Part shown: piece after piece, positions 1-9,626 of the stretch | Numbering within the stretch: the stretch's first letter is position 1 | Layout of the letters: each line of letters opens with the position of its first letter | Program-made: the position numbers and the translations under genes | Assembly (NCBI GenBank): GCA_021307315.1 | Contig: JAJSPD010000004.1 | Coordinates: 930,001 to 994,000, forward strand | DNA length: 64,000 nucleotides | Reading direction: 5' to 3' | From: Bisporella sp. PMI_857 | Lineage: Eukaryota; Ascomycota; Leotiomycetes; Helotiales; Helotiaceae | The notes under the pieces: generated by a model | What the model was told of the DNA's origin: nothing | Databases searched by the model: none | What the model saw: only the letters and a program-made list of their open reading frames with translations

Positions 1-304
1 GTGAGGACGAAAGACGAAAAGACAGTTGAGCATTTAGCTCTTTTTCGATAAATGGTGTTGGGCCGCCTGCGCCAGCGCAGAAATCAACATAGGTGTAGTC
101 TATTACATTGTTGGACAGAGTCCGGTAGAGAGTGCTCACAACGAGTTGTGCCGGGGAAGCTTTCTGTATGAGAGGTACGCGGAATTGCCAGAGGAGGGTG
201 AGGGTTGATTGGATCTTTTGGCGTAGGTATTGCGGAAACCTGGAATTCATTAGCGTTTTGATAAGCGGATCATTTCTAAGGTAAAATCTACCACCACTGG
301 TCAT
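1..304 (-). CDS. Partial conserved protein, SAM-methyltransferase-like N-terminus
   Basis: Reading the minus strand from an ATG at 304 gives an open frame of about 101 codons that runs off the window edge. It contains the stretch YVDFCAGAGGPTPFIEK, which resembles the glycine-rich motif I of class I methyltransferase folds found in fungal proteins annotated as methyltransferase-like. Before it lies a helical, basic region (SRFPQYLRQKIQ). Only the N-terminus is present, so substrate and full domain content cannot be seen. The gene diverges from the P450 that starts at 564, leaving about 260 bp of shared upstream DNA. The ATG at 304 is the first in the frame, but an upstream exon is possible. 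The family call rests on a remembered motif and is an inference; that this is a real coding frame is fairly likely. Confidence 0.55.
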   Translation of the reverse strand, partial: MTSGGRFYLRNDPLIKTLMNSRFPQYLRQKIQSTLTLLWQFRVPLIQKASPAQLVVSTLYRTLSNNVIDYTYVDFCAGAGGPTPFIEKELNAQLSFRLSSS

Positions 305-563
305 TAATCTCGAAGAATTGTATTCGAGGGCATATCAAAACCATTGTCAGCTTCCTGGTGTGAAAGCTGTGGATGCTCTTCGAACTTTGATATAATGGAG
401 TGTCACCACGACATTAAGCTTCGACAGGGGGCTAATCGTCCCCATAAAACAGCGCTAGAGTCTCTTTTATGGCCTGAGTTCACATTTTCAACCACAGCCT
501 CTAAACAATAAGTATAGTTTCGGTGGACTGAAAGAAGTTCCATTGAAGGGGTTAGAGGACGTG

Positions 564-2341
564 ATGCACGAAGTAACTGTGGTCCTTACACTTTTATTGA
601 CTTTATTTGTGGTTACGTATCTATCCCAAGGCTCAAAGATTACACGAGACGGACAACCTCTCCGGTCAGTGCACCTAACACCTCGATCCATAATTTCACA
701 GATAGTGGCCCTTGTTCTCCTCATTTGGATAAGGACTTTGGCCTTCATCCATCAGTGATCCGAGTTTATTGAAATGTCGTAGGCTAACTATTATCAGACG
801 ACCGCCTCATACATTGCCAATTGCTGGCAATGGGATCAAATTTCTTCAGGATCGTCACAGACTATTTTCTTGGTTTGTAAAGTGTGAGCAAATATTTGGC
901 TTTGAAACATTCGAAATTTCCGTTCCTTCGTTACCACCTGGAGTGGTTATCAATGACCCAAGGAATCTCGAGTATGTGCTCAAGAATCACGGAGTCTTCA
1001 GCAAGGGGGACTTCTTCAAAACCCGGTCATGGGACTTGTTTGGTATGAATACGGGATTCTTTGTAAGGACATTTTGCTAATTAGCGTAGGTGATGGGATT
1101 ATCAACGTTGATGGTGACTTGTGGAAGGTTTTGAGAAAGGCAGGATTGCATTTTTTGAGTGTGTCAAACCTGAAATTCCTTACAGATATTGCCCTTCCAC
1201 GGTATTTGGGTAAAACTATCAGAGCACTTGAAAGTTCTCTGGATAATGTCGTAATCGACCTTGAGGATGTGTTCCTCGAATTGAACACACAGCTCATGGG
1301 GAAGATGGCTTACAATGTAAGCCACCCACAGCATGAACGACTCAGAATCTGGAGACTCACTGATATACAAAAAGATGGACATACATAATTCTGATCCATT
1401 TTCTGCAGCGTTTGACTTCGCGTCGGGTAAAACTGGAGAAAGGTTTCAAAATCCTCTGTGGCAAATTACTGAAAAGATCACGGGATCTGCATTCAGAAAA
1501 TCTATCAAAGAGGTTAAGGCTTTCGGCAAGAAGATAGTTCTGAATGCCGTAGCATCTCGACATGCCCAAAGGACCGGCTTACAAGATGAGATATTTGATG
1601 GGACTTCGGGAAGTCTCATCTATTCTTTGTTGGATGTAATTGACGATCACCAAATCGTGGCCGATGCTGCCTTGAATTATCTATCCGCAGGTGAGCTCTA
1701 TTGCATCCTTTATGGCCAATAAATGTCGAAATGACTTGCTCTTGATAGGGAGGGATACCACTGCACAAGCATTGACCTGGACGTTTTACTTACTCATGAG
1801 GAATCCGCATGTCGTCAAAGGCATCCGAAAGGAGATTTCTACACTTGCTACTCTAGACGACATTCTTGAGCCCGCCAGGTTCCAATCAGTCTCCATGCCT
1901 TACACCACTGCCGTATTTTATGAGGCAGTACGTCTATATCCACCCGTACCTTTCGAACTGAAGCAGTGCGAACAAGCAACTACACTTCCTGACGGTACTT
2001 TCTTACCAAAAGGCGCTATTCTCATATGGTGCACATGGGCGATGAATCGATCGCAATTGATTTGGGGTCCTGAATCTGATGTCTTCGAACCAGAACGGTG
2101 GCTGCATGATGGAAAGTTTGTCTCGAAGACTGCCTATGAGTATCCGGCGTTCAATGGCGGCCACAGGACTTGTCTGGGAAAGAAGATGGCAGAGGTAGTG
2201 GCGGTACAATCGATTGCAACTTTACTCTCCAAGTTTGACTTCGAGCCTGTTGATCATAAGGAAAGAATCACTAAAAATAGCTTGACCTTGCCAATGGAGG
2301 ACGGCTTGCCATGCTATGTGAAGCTGCGGCCGGAATACTGA
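564..2341 (+). CDS. Cytochrome P450 monooxygenase, CYP52/CYP539-like
   Basis: Microsomal haem-thiolate monooxygenase, by family probably an alkane or fatty-acid hydroxylase working with NADPH-P450 reductase at the ER. The N-terminus (ATG 564) is a hydrophobic anchor. Exons assemble cleanly around introns 1043-1089, 1317-1374 and 1691-1748. Another intron must lie between about 617 and 782, but its ends cannot be fixed by eye (acceptors at 755 and 782 are both possible). Splicing at 1691-1748 creates the I-helix oxygen-binding motif AGRDTT. Further on are the K-helix EAVR (ExxR), a PERW motif, and the haem-binding loop FNGGHRTCLG with the cysteine ligand, so all signature motifs are present. 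The proline-rich hinge RPPHTLP follows the anchor. Total length is near the usual ~520 residues. It looks intact. The CYP family assignment comes from sequence feel rather than alignment. Confidence 0.88.
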
Positions 2342-3052
2342 GATTCAACTACATGAGACACATTTTACATTGAACAGGGTGCGAGGTTGTCTTTCAGCTA
2401 GCACTCATCAAGCCTCTCACTAGATTCTTATGAGCACTTTAGCTATCACACTCCTACCAAAGAATCAGTCCAAAAAACTCATCAACTCTAGATCAGAAAT
2501 CCTGCTATTTTTGGTCATGCAAAAAGTTTGAAGATTAGCACCGAGTCTGGAGCTGTGTGAACCCCTGCGGCCGCGCATCCCACCTAGCTCAGCCGCATTG
2601 CGACACAAGATAACGCTTATGATTTCGACCAAATCGCATCAACGCGGTTCATTTCATCAATAAATATCTATATCTATATAATATTACAATATCTCCCGGA
2701 AAATCCGACACTGTCACGTGCGACCCCATCAAATCATTGCTCGATGCAAATTCTTTTTGCGATAGGATAATACCTACTAATATGATTACTTAAAATGTAA
2801 GCAATTTAAAAGGCCTTTATGTCAGGCTTTCTTTTGAGCTAGCTGTTAGCTTATTTGGTATTATAATAGTGAAAATATTAATAGTTGTGTAATACGAAAC
2901 AAATGTAGCTCAAAGTTTGCCAAGTTTTCCGGGCCACGTGATTTCTTGGTCAAATTTTTTATCAATTTTTGCGTTTTACGCTTTACGAGACGCTTTACAC
3001 TTTTACAACCCGTTACAGGCCTGTATTACGCTTTATACTTACTTTACGTACT
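2342..3052. other. Intergenic, AT-rich, leads into repeat block
   Basis: No gene recognised. An AT-rich patch lies at about 2660-2690. From about 2940 the DNA becomes rich in TTTAC/TTACG words that continue into the following ORF and minisatellite, so the left edge of the repeat-associated block may lie in this stretch. CACGTG cores occur near 2714 and 2935. Confidence 0.5.
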
Positions 3053-3598
3053 ATGCTAACAGTTTGCAAACGCGCTGTAACAATAGCCGGCCGTTTACGC
3101 TCGATTCCAGCTTTTGATACTACAATTACGCGTCCGAAAAATCGATTACGGTGCTACAGCTGTAAAGCGTTTCGCGAGCCTACCGAATTTCCTTGGAACA
3201 AATATCAAAATGGATGGCGTATATTGACGTGTAAGCTTTGCGTTGCAAAACGAACCGCTAATAGAACGAAGCCTGTATCGAAGCCTGTATCGAAGCCTGT
3301 ATCGGAGCCTGTTGGCCAGTCTACAAAATGCTGTTCGAGCTGTACGCAAACAAAGCCTATTAATCAATTTAGTCGTTTTACAACGTGTATTACGTGCCGT
3401 CAGCGAAATACGAAAGCTCAGCGAGCCCGTACAAATTGGGCGAGACAAAATACACAGCATGCTACAAAAAAAGAACTTGCAATTGAGATTTCTAAGTTGC
3501 AAAAGGATCGCGGCGAAAAACTGTTAAAGTTACGGAAAGATCGTTTACGGGATTTTACAATAGAAGACTATATAGCAATAAATTCAGCGTTACAATAA
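3053..3598 (+). CDS. Small protein with two CxxC...CxxC zinc-ribbon-like modules, probably transposon-associated
   Basis: An intronless frame of 181 codons from the first ATG at 3053; the frame is open without ATG from 2969. Near residues 34-60 the pattern is CYSC, 23 residues, CKLC. Near residues 93-115 it is CSSC, 14 residues, CITC followed by RQRN. The short CxxC...F...TCxxCRxR module resembles N-terminal zinc modules of some fungal transposon proteins (Helitron helicase-type), from memory. Between the modules is a KPVS repeat, encoded by a 12-bp DNA repeat. The C-terminus is basic and coiled-coil-like with many K, L and R. There is no helicase, Rep or transposase domain here, so if mobile it is non-autonomous. 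It sits directly 5' of a 15-bp minisatellite and shares its TTAC-rich composition, unlike its neighbours. Expression and function are unknown. Confidence 0.5.
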   Translation: MLTVCKRAVTIAGRLRSIPAFDTTITRPKNRLRCYSCKAFREPTEFPWNKYQNGWRILTCKLCVAKRTANRTKPVSKPVSKPVSEPVGQSTKCCSSCTQTKPINQFSRFTTCITCRQRNTKAQRARTNWARQNTQHATKKELAIEISKLQKDRGEKLLKLRKDRLRDFTIEDYIAINSALQ

Positions 3599-3616
3599 TT
3601 CTGCAAGCTTTTTACA

Positions 3617-4437
3617 AGTCTACATGCTACAAGTTTACATACTACAAGTCTACATGCTACAGGTCTACATGCTACAGGTTTACATGCTACAAATCGACAT
3701 GCTACAGGTTTACATGCTACAGGTCTACATGCTACAAGTCTACATGCTACAGGTCTACATGCTACAGGTCTACGTGCTACAGGTCGACTTGCTACAGGCT
3801 TACTTGCTACAGGTCTACTTGCTACAAGTTTACGTGCTACAGGTCTACATGCTACAGGTCTACGTGCTACAAGCTTACTTGCTACAGGCCAACATGCTAC
3901 AGGCCAACATGCTACAAGTCTACATGCTACAGGTCTACATGCTACAGGCCAACATGCTACAAGCTAACATGCTACAGGCTAACATGCTACAGGTCTACAT
4001 GCTACAGGTTTACGTGCTACAGGCTTACATGCTATAAGTCGACTTGCTACAGGTCGACTTGCTACAGGTCGACTTGATACAGCCTTAAGTACTACAAGCT
4101 TACATGCTACAGGTCTACATGCTACAAGTCTACATGCTACAAGTCTACATTCTACAGGTCTACATGCTGCAGGCTTACATTCTCCAGGTTGACTTGCTAC
4201 AGGCTTACTTGCTATAGGTTTACATGCTACAGGTCGACTTGCTACAAGCTTACTTGCTACAGGTCTACATGCTACAAGTCTACATGCTACAGGTCTACAT
4301 GCTACAAGTCTACATGCTACAGGTCTACGTGCTACAGGCTTACATTTTACAAGTCTACATGCTACAGGTCTACCTGCTACAGGCCGACTTACTACATTTT
4401 ACAAGTTTACAAGTCTACGTGCTATAAGCATACAAGT
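3617..4437. repeat. 15-bp minisatellite (about 55 copies)
   Basis: Tandem array with unit CTACATGCTACAGGT and systematic variants: CTACATGCTACAAGT, CTACTTGCTACAGGC, CGACTTGCTACAGGT and CAACATGCTACAGGC. The period holds at 15 bp over about 820 bp, with a few irregular units near 4081 and 4381. Because the period is a multiple of three, long frames open through it (YMLQV or TCYRS repeats), but these have low coding plausibility. The array begins about 20 bp after the stop of the zinc-type ORF. Confidence 0.95.
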
Positions 4438-5732
4438 TAATTATAAAGTCAATTGTAAAATTAATTGTAAAAAGCTCGAACTTATAACAATACTTAATTT
4501 TTGATTTTCTACAGCTGTATTGGCTTAAAGCTCTATGCTACCAACCAATCAAAAGCGCTGTAAAGCAACACGTGACAGCAACACGCGCCCACAAGCTCCG
4601 AGCTTGCGAGGAGCCATAACCTAGTAGTTGATAATCACGGCATGCCGTCCGATTTCTTGCTGGGAGAGATGCCACCAATTACAGTTTGAATGTAGAGTTT
4701 CAATTCTCCCAAAGATACTGGCAGTGTCATTTCTTCGGATCTCAGGTTCCGGCGAGTTGTGCAAATGGGCACGAAATCTATCTTAAGACTCAACATTACC
4801 GAATCAAAGGCTAATTGCTTCCCTCTTGGGTATATTTGCGTTCGATTGTACCAGTCTTTGTGACCATGTATTACTGAGCAAAATATCTTGGCAGCTTTAA
4901 CCTGACAAAGGCTAGTGCCGGAATCAAGGGACGTCAATGTCATTTAGATGAAAGATGCTTAGGAGATGTTTGCAATCTTCCCTTCCCAACACGCACGTGT
5001 GCCATATGCTCTGACTGCGCGAACCACTCGTGCCTAAAAGGGTCCGGCACACCAAGCGCCGCCTGCTTGGAAACGCTCTATGAACTCATGCTGCGTCGGA
5101 CGTGTTCGGCTCCCTGACGATCCTCCCGGTTTGCGATGCTTGTTTCGAGGGTTGCGAGTGAGCCTCCTTTGGAACTCGTTGAATGTTTTGCCTTCTTGTC
5201 TTCTTGGCTGTGCAGTGTGCTGTCCTTCACATTGCCATCTTGTTAACTCTTTGCATGAAATCGACGCTTTTTTTGTCTGTCACACTTGGTGTTCATCACA
5301 TGTGCGCTGTCTTGATAGTGTATGTTGTCTACCCATCTGTTGGCGGTCTCTTATTACTCGATAACTCGGTGTAAACACCTTCGTTATGTGGCTTCGGTTC
5401 AAGAGGGTTATCGACCTCTGACGGCTGAATTCTGTCTCACCCGACTAATACGGAGAGTTCCAAGTACGAACGAGGAATCGTCTGAGATGTACCACCATGA
5501 GCTTAAACCTTGATTTGCTTGTGGGGACCCCAGATTGCGTTGCCTGGAGTGGTCCCAAACATGCACCAGAAAGGACTGCAAAGAATGTCGAATTCTGGGT
5601 GGCTTCTATATCCTTACGCTTCAGATCTCCGCATTCAAAATCATATTTCTATTCTCAGAACACTTGCGAGGCAACTGGCCGTTTGGCTTAATACCACTGT
5701 TTTTGCGTATTGTATGACCTTTTATAGGAACT
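4438..5732. other. Intergenic, possible element boundary, no confident gene
   Basis: AT-rich spacer to about 4540, then a CAAGCTC/GAGCTTG palindrome at 4592-4606 and CTAG at 4621-4624 (see findings). A minus-strand frame at 4635-4943 (102 codons) looks mildly protein-like but I do not recognise it, and it ends just at the possible element boundary. Frames at 5080-5720 upstream of the ferric reductase are short and show no conserved motif. Confidence 0.4.
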
Positions 5733-7522
5733 ATGTCATCGAGCTTATCGGCCATGTCTTGGGTAACAAATGGGTCCTACACAGAAACTCAAAGTAAAAT
5801 CCTTCCATACACCAAAGGTCTTGATGGTGTCGATCTATGGCTCAATAATATCACTAGGTTAGCTTCACATATGCTCCAAAGCCCATTCTTGTTGACTTTG
5901 TCCATAGCAATGCATACTTTGAATGCTGCAGAAAACCACCAGAAATACTGGTCTCATACAGCTCCATTCTGGTCAAAAGTCAACAAGAATCTCCTTGTCG
6001 CGCCCTTAATTCACAAACGGCATAACAAAGAACTTCGCCTCTCGTCCGCCACTGGTATTGGAACTCTACCTTCTCGTCTGCACACTGTATTTCTTAGCTT
6101 TTATATTCTTTCTAATGTCCTGTACTGCTGCTTGCTCGACTATCAGAACCAGCCACGACCGGTATTGCTTGCGGGAGTCCGTGGCCGAACTGGTCACCTG
6201 GCAGTGATGAATATGATTCCCCTGTTCATCTTCTCGACCAGGAATAATCCGCTTATACCAATTCTTGGAGTATCTTTCGACACCTTTAATCTTTTTCATC
6301 GCTGGATCGGACGAATTACTGCCGTTCAGTCATTGGCACATACATTTTGCTGGGGAGCCAATAATTATGATGCTCTAGGACTTAAAGGGCTGTCCGAACA
6401 CCTTTGGGGTGACTGGTTTCTAGTGTACGGGCTCATAGCGACTATTGCCTTCGTTCTAATCATCATTTTATCAATGTCATTTCTTCGACATGCTTTTTAC
6501 GAGTCATTTCTACATGGCCACCAAGTCCTTGCAATCATAGCACTAGCTGGAATTCTACTTCATGTCAATAGGCAGAAATTACCACAAAACCACACATGTA
6601 TTCTTTGATTGCCATCCGGACTGGCGAACGGCTGATCAGACTATGGCGGCTTTTCTGCCGTCGAGGCACCAAGCTTCAAGTCCAAGCGCTTGAAGGTGGC
6701 GCTTGCCGCTTAACATTTGAGGTACAAGGAGCTTGGCCCAGAGAACCAGGACGCCATATCTACGCTTATATCCCATCTGTGTCTTTGTGGATGTCACATC
6801 CGTTCAGTGTTGCCTGGGTAGACAGAAACGCAACATGGATCCCCAACTTCAGCATCGCGGAGACTCTCACAGTAGCACCTTCAAAGGAGTCTGAAGATCT
6901 CAAACCTCTGTCAAAAACATCCCATGTTTCTGTATCCTGCGTAGTGGCGTCCAGATCTGGAATGACCTCTGCCTTGTGTCGAAAGGCTAAGGGATCACCA
7001 TCAGGGATCATTAGCCTATCGGCCTTTGTGGAAGGACCGTATGGGAGCGGCGGAAATTTAAGGAGCTATGGAACGGTAATCCTCTTTGCTGGGGGAGTGG
7101 GCATCACTCATCAGGTCAGCCATATGCGAGACATCGTGGGCGCGTTTGCCGACGGAACATGTGCGACACGGAAAGTGGTCTTGATATGGTCGGTACGGAG
7201 CGTCGAGCAGCTGGATTGGGCAAAACCGTTCATGGACGAACTTTTGGAAATGCCGACCAGAGGAAATACTTTAAAGATATTGCTCTACGTCTCAAGACCG
7301 AATCGGGACATCCAGGATCTCGCCCGGGAGAAGGAAGCAGGGGACCACCACAGGGTCTCATTTGGGAGAATGCATGTTGGGAGAGTGCTTAGTTAGGAGT
7401 TTTAAGAACGAGTAGGGGCTATGACGGTTGGAGTTTGCGGACCTGGTGCTCTTGCAGACGATATCAGAGCTGCGGCAAGGGCCGTGATGGATCAAGGCAA
7501 TGTTGGCTTTTGGGAAGAGGTG
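5733..7522 (+). pseudogene. Ferric/cupric reductase (FRE-type NADPH oxidoreductase), broken
   Basis: The family consists of plasma-membrane flavocytochromes that reduce Fe(III) outside the cell with NADPH. From ATG 5733 the frame carries the multi-helix ferric-reductase membrane domain: HNKELRLSS, NNPLIPILG, then HRWIGRI...H and HGHQ...LLH, which supply the haem-ligand histidine pairs. At about 6570-6600 the homology moves to another frame (from LPQNH to MYSLIAIRTGERLIRLWRL) with no usable intron, so a one-base frameshift is inferred. The second frame has the FAD motif HPFSVAW and the NADPH motif VEGPYGSGG...LFAGGVGIT. It then meets TAG at 7394 and TAA at 7403, yet the same frame resumes with VGVCGPGALADDIRAA and FWEE, the family's C-terminal end. 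Three lesions indicate a pseudogene. A very short intron or assembly errors are the alternatives. Confidence 0.8.
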
Positions 7523-7530
7523 AGTCAGCT

Positions 7531-8295
7531 TTGCTAAACCGTTCTGACGCTACGACAGAAGAATTCACATTTTTTTAACTCTCAAGACAAGTTTGTATCC
7601 CCAAAACATGTCTTGGAAATGGAAATTTCCTAGAACAGTATTCAAATTCTAGAAAAAGTCTCGAATAAGTTAGCTAACTAAACGAAATAGGCATTTACTT
7701 GGTGATCTTCACTAGGTTCCTGAGTTCGAGAATGGCCGACAAAAAGTTGTGTAACAGTCGACTAACCCAGAGTTTAAAGAAGATAATTAAAGAAATGCTT
7801 ATCTTTGAATGCTTGGAATCATCATTTTGAGCGAGGAGACTTGGGGTGCATCACGGGTGGAGCCGAAAGCACGGCGGGCTCTGGATAAAGTCGATTCTGG
7901 ACATATGCATAACAGCTAGAAATCGGAGTAATAATCCGTCTAATAGATTACCTTTGTATATTTAAATTGCCACCAATGTAACTCTTGTGACCATGAGGAA
8001 TCTGCTCGAGCAAGTTCTTGTGCGTGAGAAAGGAAGGGCCAAATCTGAGCGGATAGAAACTACTCAGCTTTTGCCCAACGTGATGTGATGCCGAAGACTT
8101 GCATCTGCTACGTTGCACTAATATATCGAAGGAGTTAGAGAAGCGATAAGCGCCATATATCACCAATTTCGATACAACTTTCACAGCCGCAGGAGAGTCT
8201 ATACAAATCTAACAGTATCTGAATATAGTGAAATCGATACATCGTAACCCCACAATCTATTCAATCCTCATGCACGCTCTTCCTCAAGCTACCCC
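7531..8295. other. Intergenic, nothing recognised
   Basis: Between the end of the ferric reductase remnant and the small membrane protein. Only short shadow frames are present, including one at 7948-8184 on the minus strand without recognisable features. Confidence 0.6.
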
Positions 8296-8768
8296 TCAAT
8301 CGCCACTTCCACCTCCCAACCAAAGCTGGATCAGGCTCAAAAAGCACGTAGCATGAACACTCACGTGAATCCAAGGTCCTCCAAGCCCCTTCCCATACTG
8401 CACTCCTCCTTCATATATCCTTCTAAAAGCTCTGGCCAAGGGAGCAAGATGATACAGCGCCAATGCGCCTGCCACATTCTCTATGTTCAAACCATAAGTC
8501 AGTATGCAAGTTCTCTATTTGATATAACAGAAAATGTGAGCGAAAAGAGTAAACAAGACATACGGCTTGAAGTGCTGATAGGCTGAGTACCGAAGATGAG
8601 GGCAACGATGACCGAAGAGAGGAGGAGAGTCCCATATTGGCGGATGATGGGGTGGGCTTGCGGAGCAGGAGAAGAGAGCTGTTCGGAGGGACGAAGAAGG
8701 AAATTCAGACCGGCGGGAAGCTCGATCAGGCCATGAACCCAGAATGGATAACGCGGGTCGAGCGGCAT
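8296..8768 (-). CDS. Small conserved fungal membrane protein (two or more exons)
   Basis: Two minus-strand frames join through a canonical intron, 8563 down to 8481 (GTATGT...ATAG, 83 nt). The joined product has hydrophobic stretches in FWVHGLIELPAGLNFLL, YGTLLLSSVIVALIF and VAGALALYHLAPLAR, suggesting three or four membrane helices in about 125 residues. I recognise the general pattern of a short fungal protein of unknown function. The first ATG of the frame is at 8768. An upstream in-frame exon reading PYFLHALPFDS (minus strand, about 8870-8837) can be joined by a good 66-nt intron (8836-8771) and looks like part of the same family, but that frame has no ATG before a stop. The true start is therefore uncertain. 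A CACGTG core lies at 8876-8881. Function unknown. Confidence 0.6.
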
Positions 8769-8893
8769 ATCTATAAATCTTGATACTTTCAAGTGTGAGC
8801 CGAAATTGAATAGAAATTAGAGGATAGAATGCTGACCTGAGTCAAAGGGCAATGCGTGGAGAAAGTATGGTTGTTCACGTGACCCAATATGTA

Positions 8894-9626
8894 TGTTGGT
8901 CAGGTCGGCTCCGGGGCTTGTCTCGCGAATGGAATCAAAATTGAAGCTATTCCCAAGTCCAGATTATCTGACACACCCTCTCCAGCAACCTTTCCTGCTC
9001 CATGTGCCGCACGTATGCCTTTCTGACATTGCCTTTGATGACGGCGAGAATATGCAGCATCCCTGCTGTTCCTGAGCCGACCTGCCGGCATCCGCCCCAC
9101 TTTTCAAGCCCGACCCGCCATAGCCTAACATCCTAGTGGTTTGTTGACCCCTGCATATCGAGTCTGGGCATCTGCCAAGAGATCACTACCCTGAAGCAGC
9201 TTAGCGAGCCGCTACTGGTACTGGTTCGTACTGTACATTCCCCCTCCACCGCTCAATCATTTTGAGAGGCTTGGATTACCGCAGAGATTTAAAGTTGTAA
9301 ACATAATCCATTTGTGCATTGCCACAAAGGCAAACAGTTCCCGAAGTCACTTGCTTAAATGATTAGTAGACCTTCGAATTGGAGTATATATATATATGAC
9401 ATAGGTGGAAATAATATACTGTCGCTCTTTTAGCAACGGGACTGACCTCATACCAGCTTCATACATGCTCCCACGTCAGAACAGCTTATCCCTGAAACAC
9501 GCCAGAGGTTTGAGTCCGCCAACTCCTGCGTCGTAGAAGAATTTGTACAATACACTTTCACGCAACTTCTTTTCCTTAGTAGAACATTCTTCCACATCTC
9601 TGGAAGCTTAATATATACATTCGAAC
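8894..9626. other. Intergenic, upstream of type III PKS
   Basis: No gene recognised. A TATA-like run (agtatatatatatatga) at about 9383-9399 lies some 230 bp before the PKS start codon and could belong to its promoter. Confidence 0.5.

Noticed and set aside
3624..4440. Minisatellite frames (YMLQV / TCYRS) as a repeat protein
   Set aside because: Frames are a by-product of a 15-bp period; no start context, signal or conserved ends.
2710..4579. CTGTCACGTG / CACGTGACAG as terminal inverted repeats of one element
   Set aside because: Only 10 bp, centred on the common palindrome CACGTG, no target-site duplication at either end.
4635..4943. 102-codon minus-strand frame near the possible element end
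   Set aside because: Mildly protein-like, but no family recognised and upstream frame is interrupted; not enough to call.
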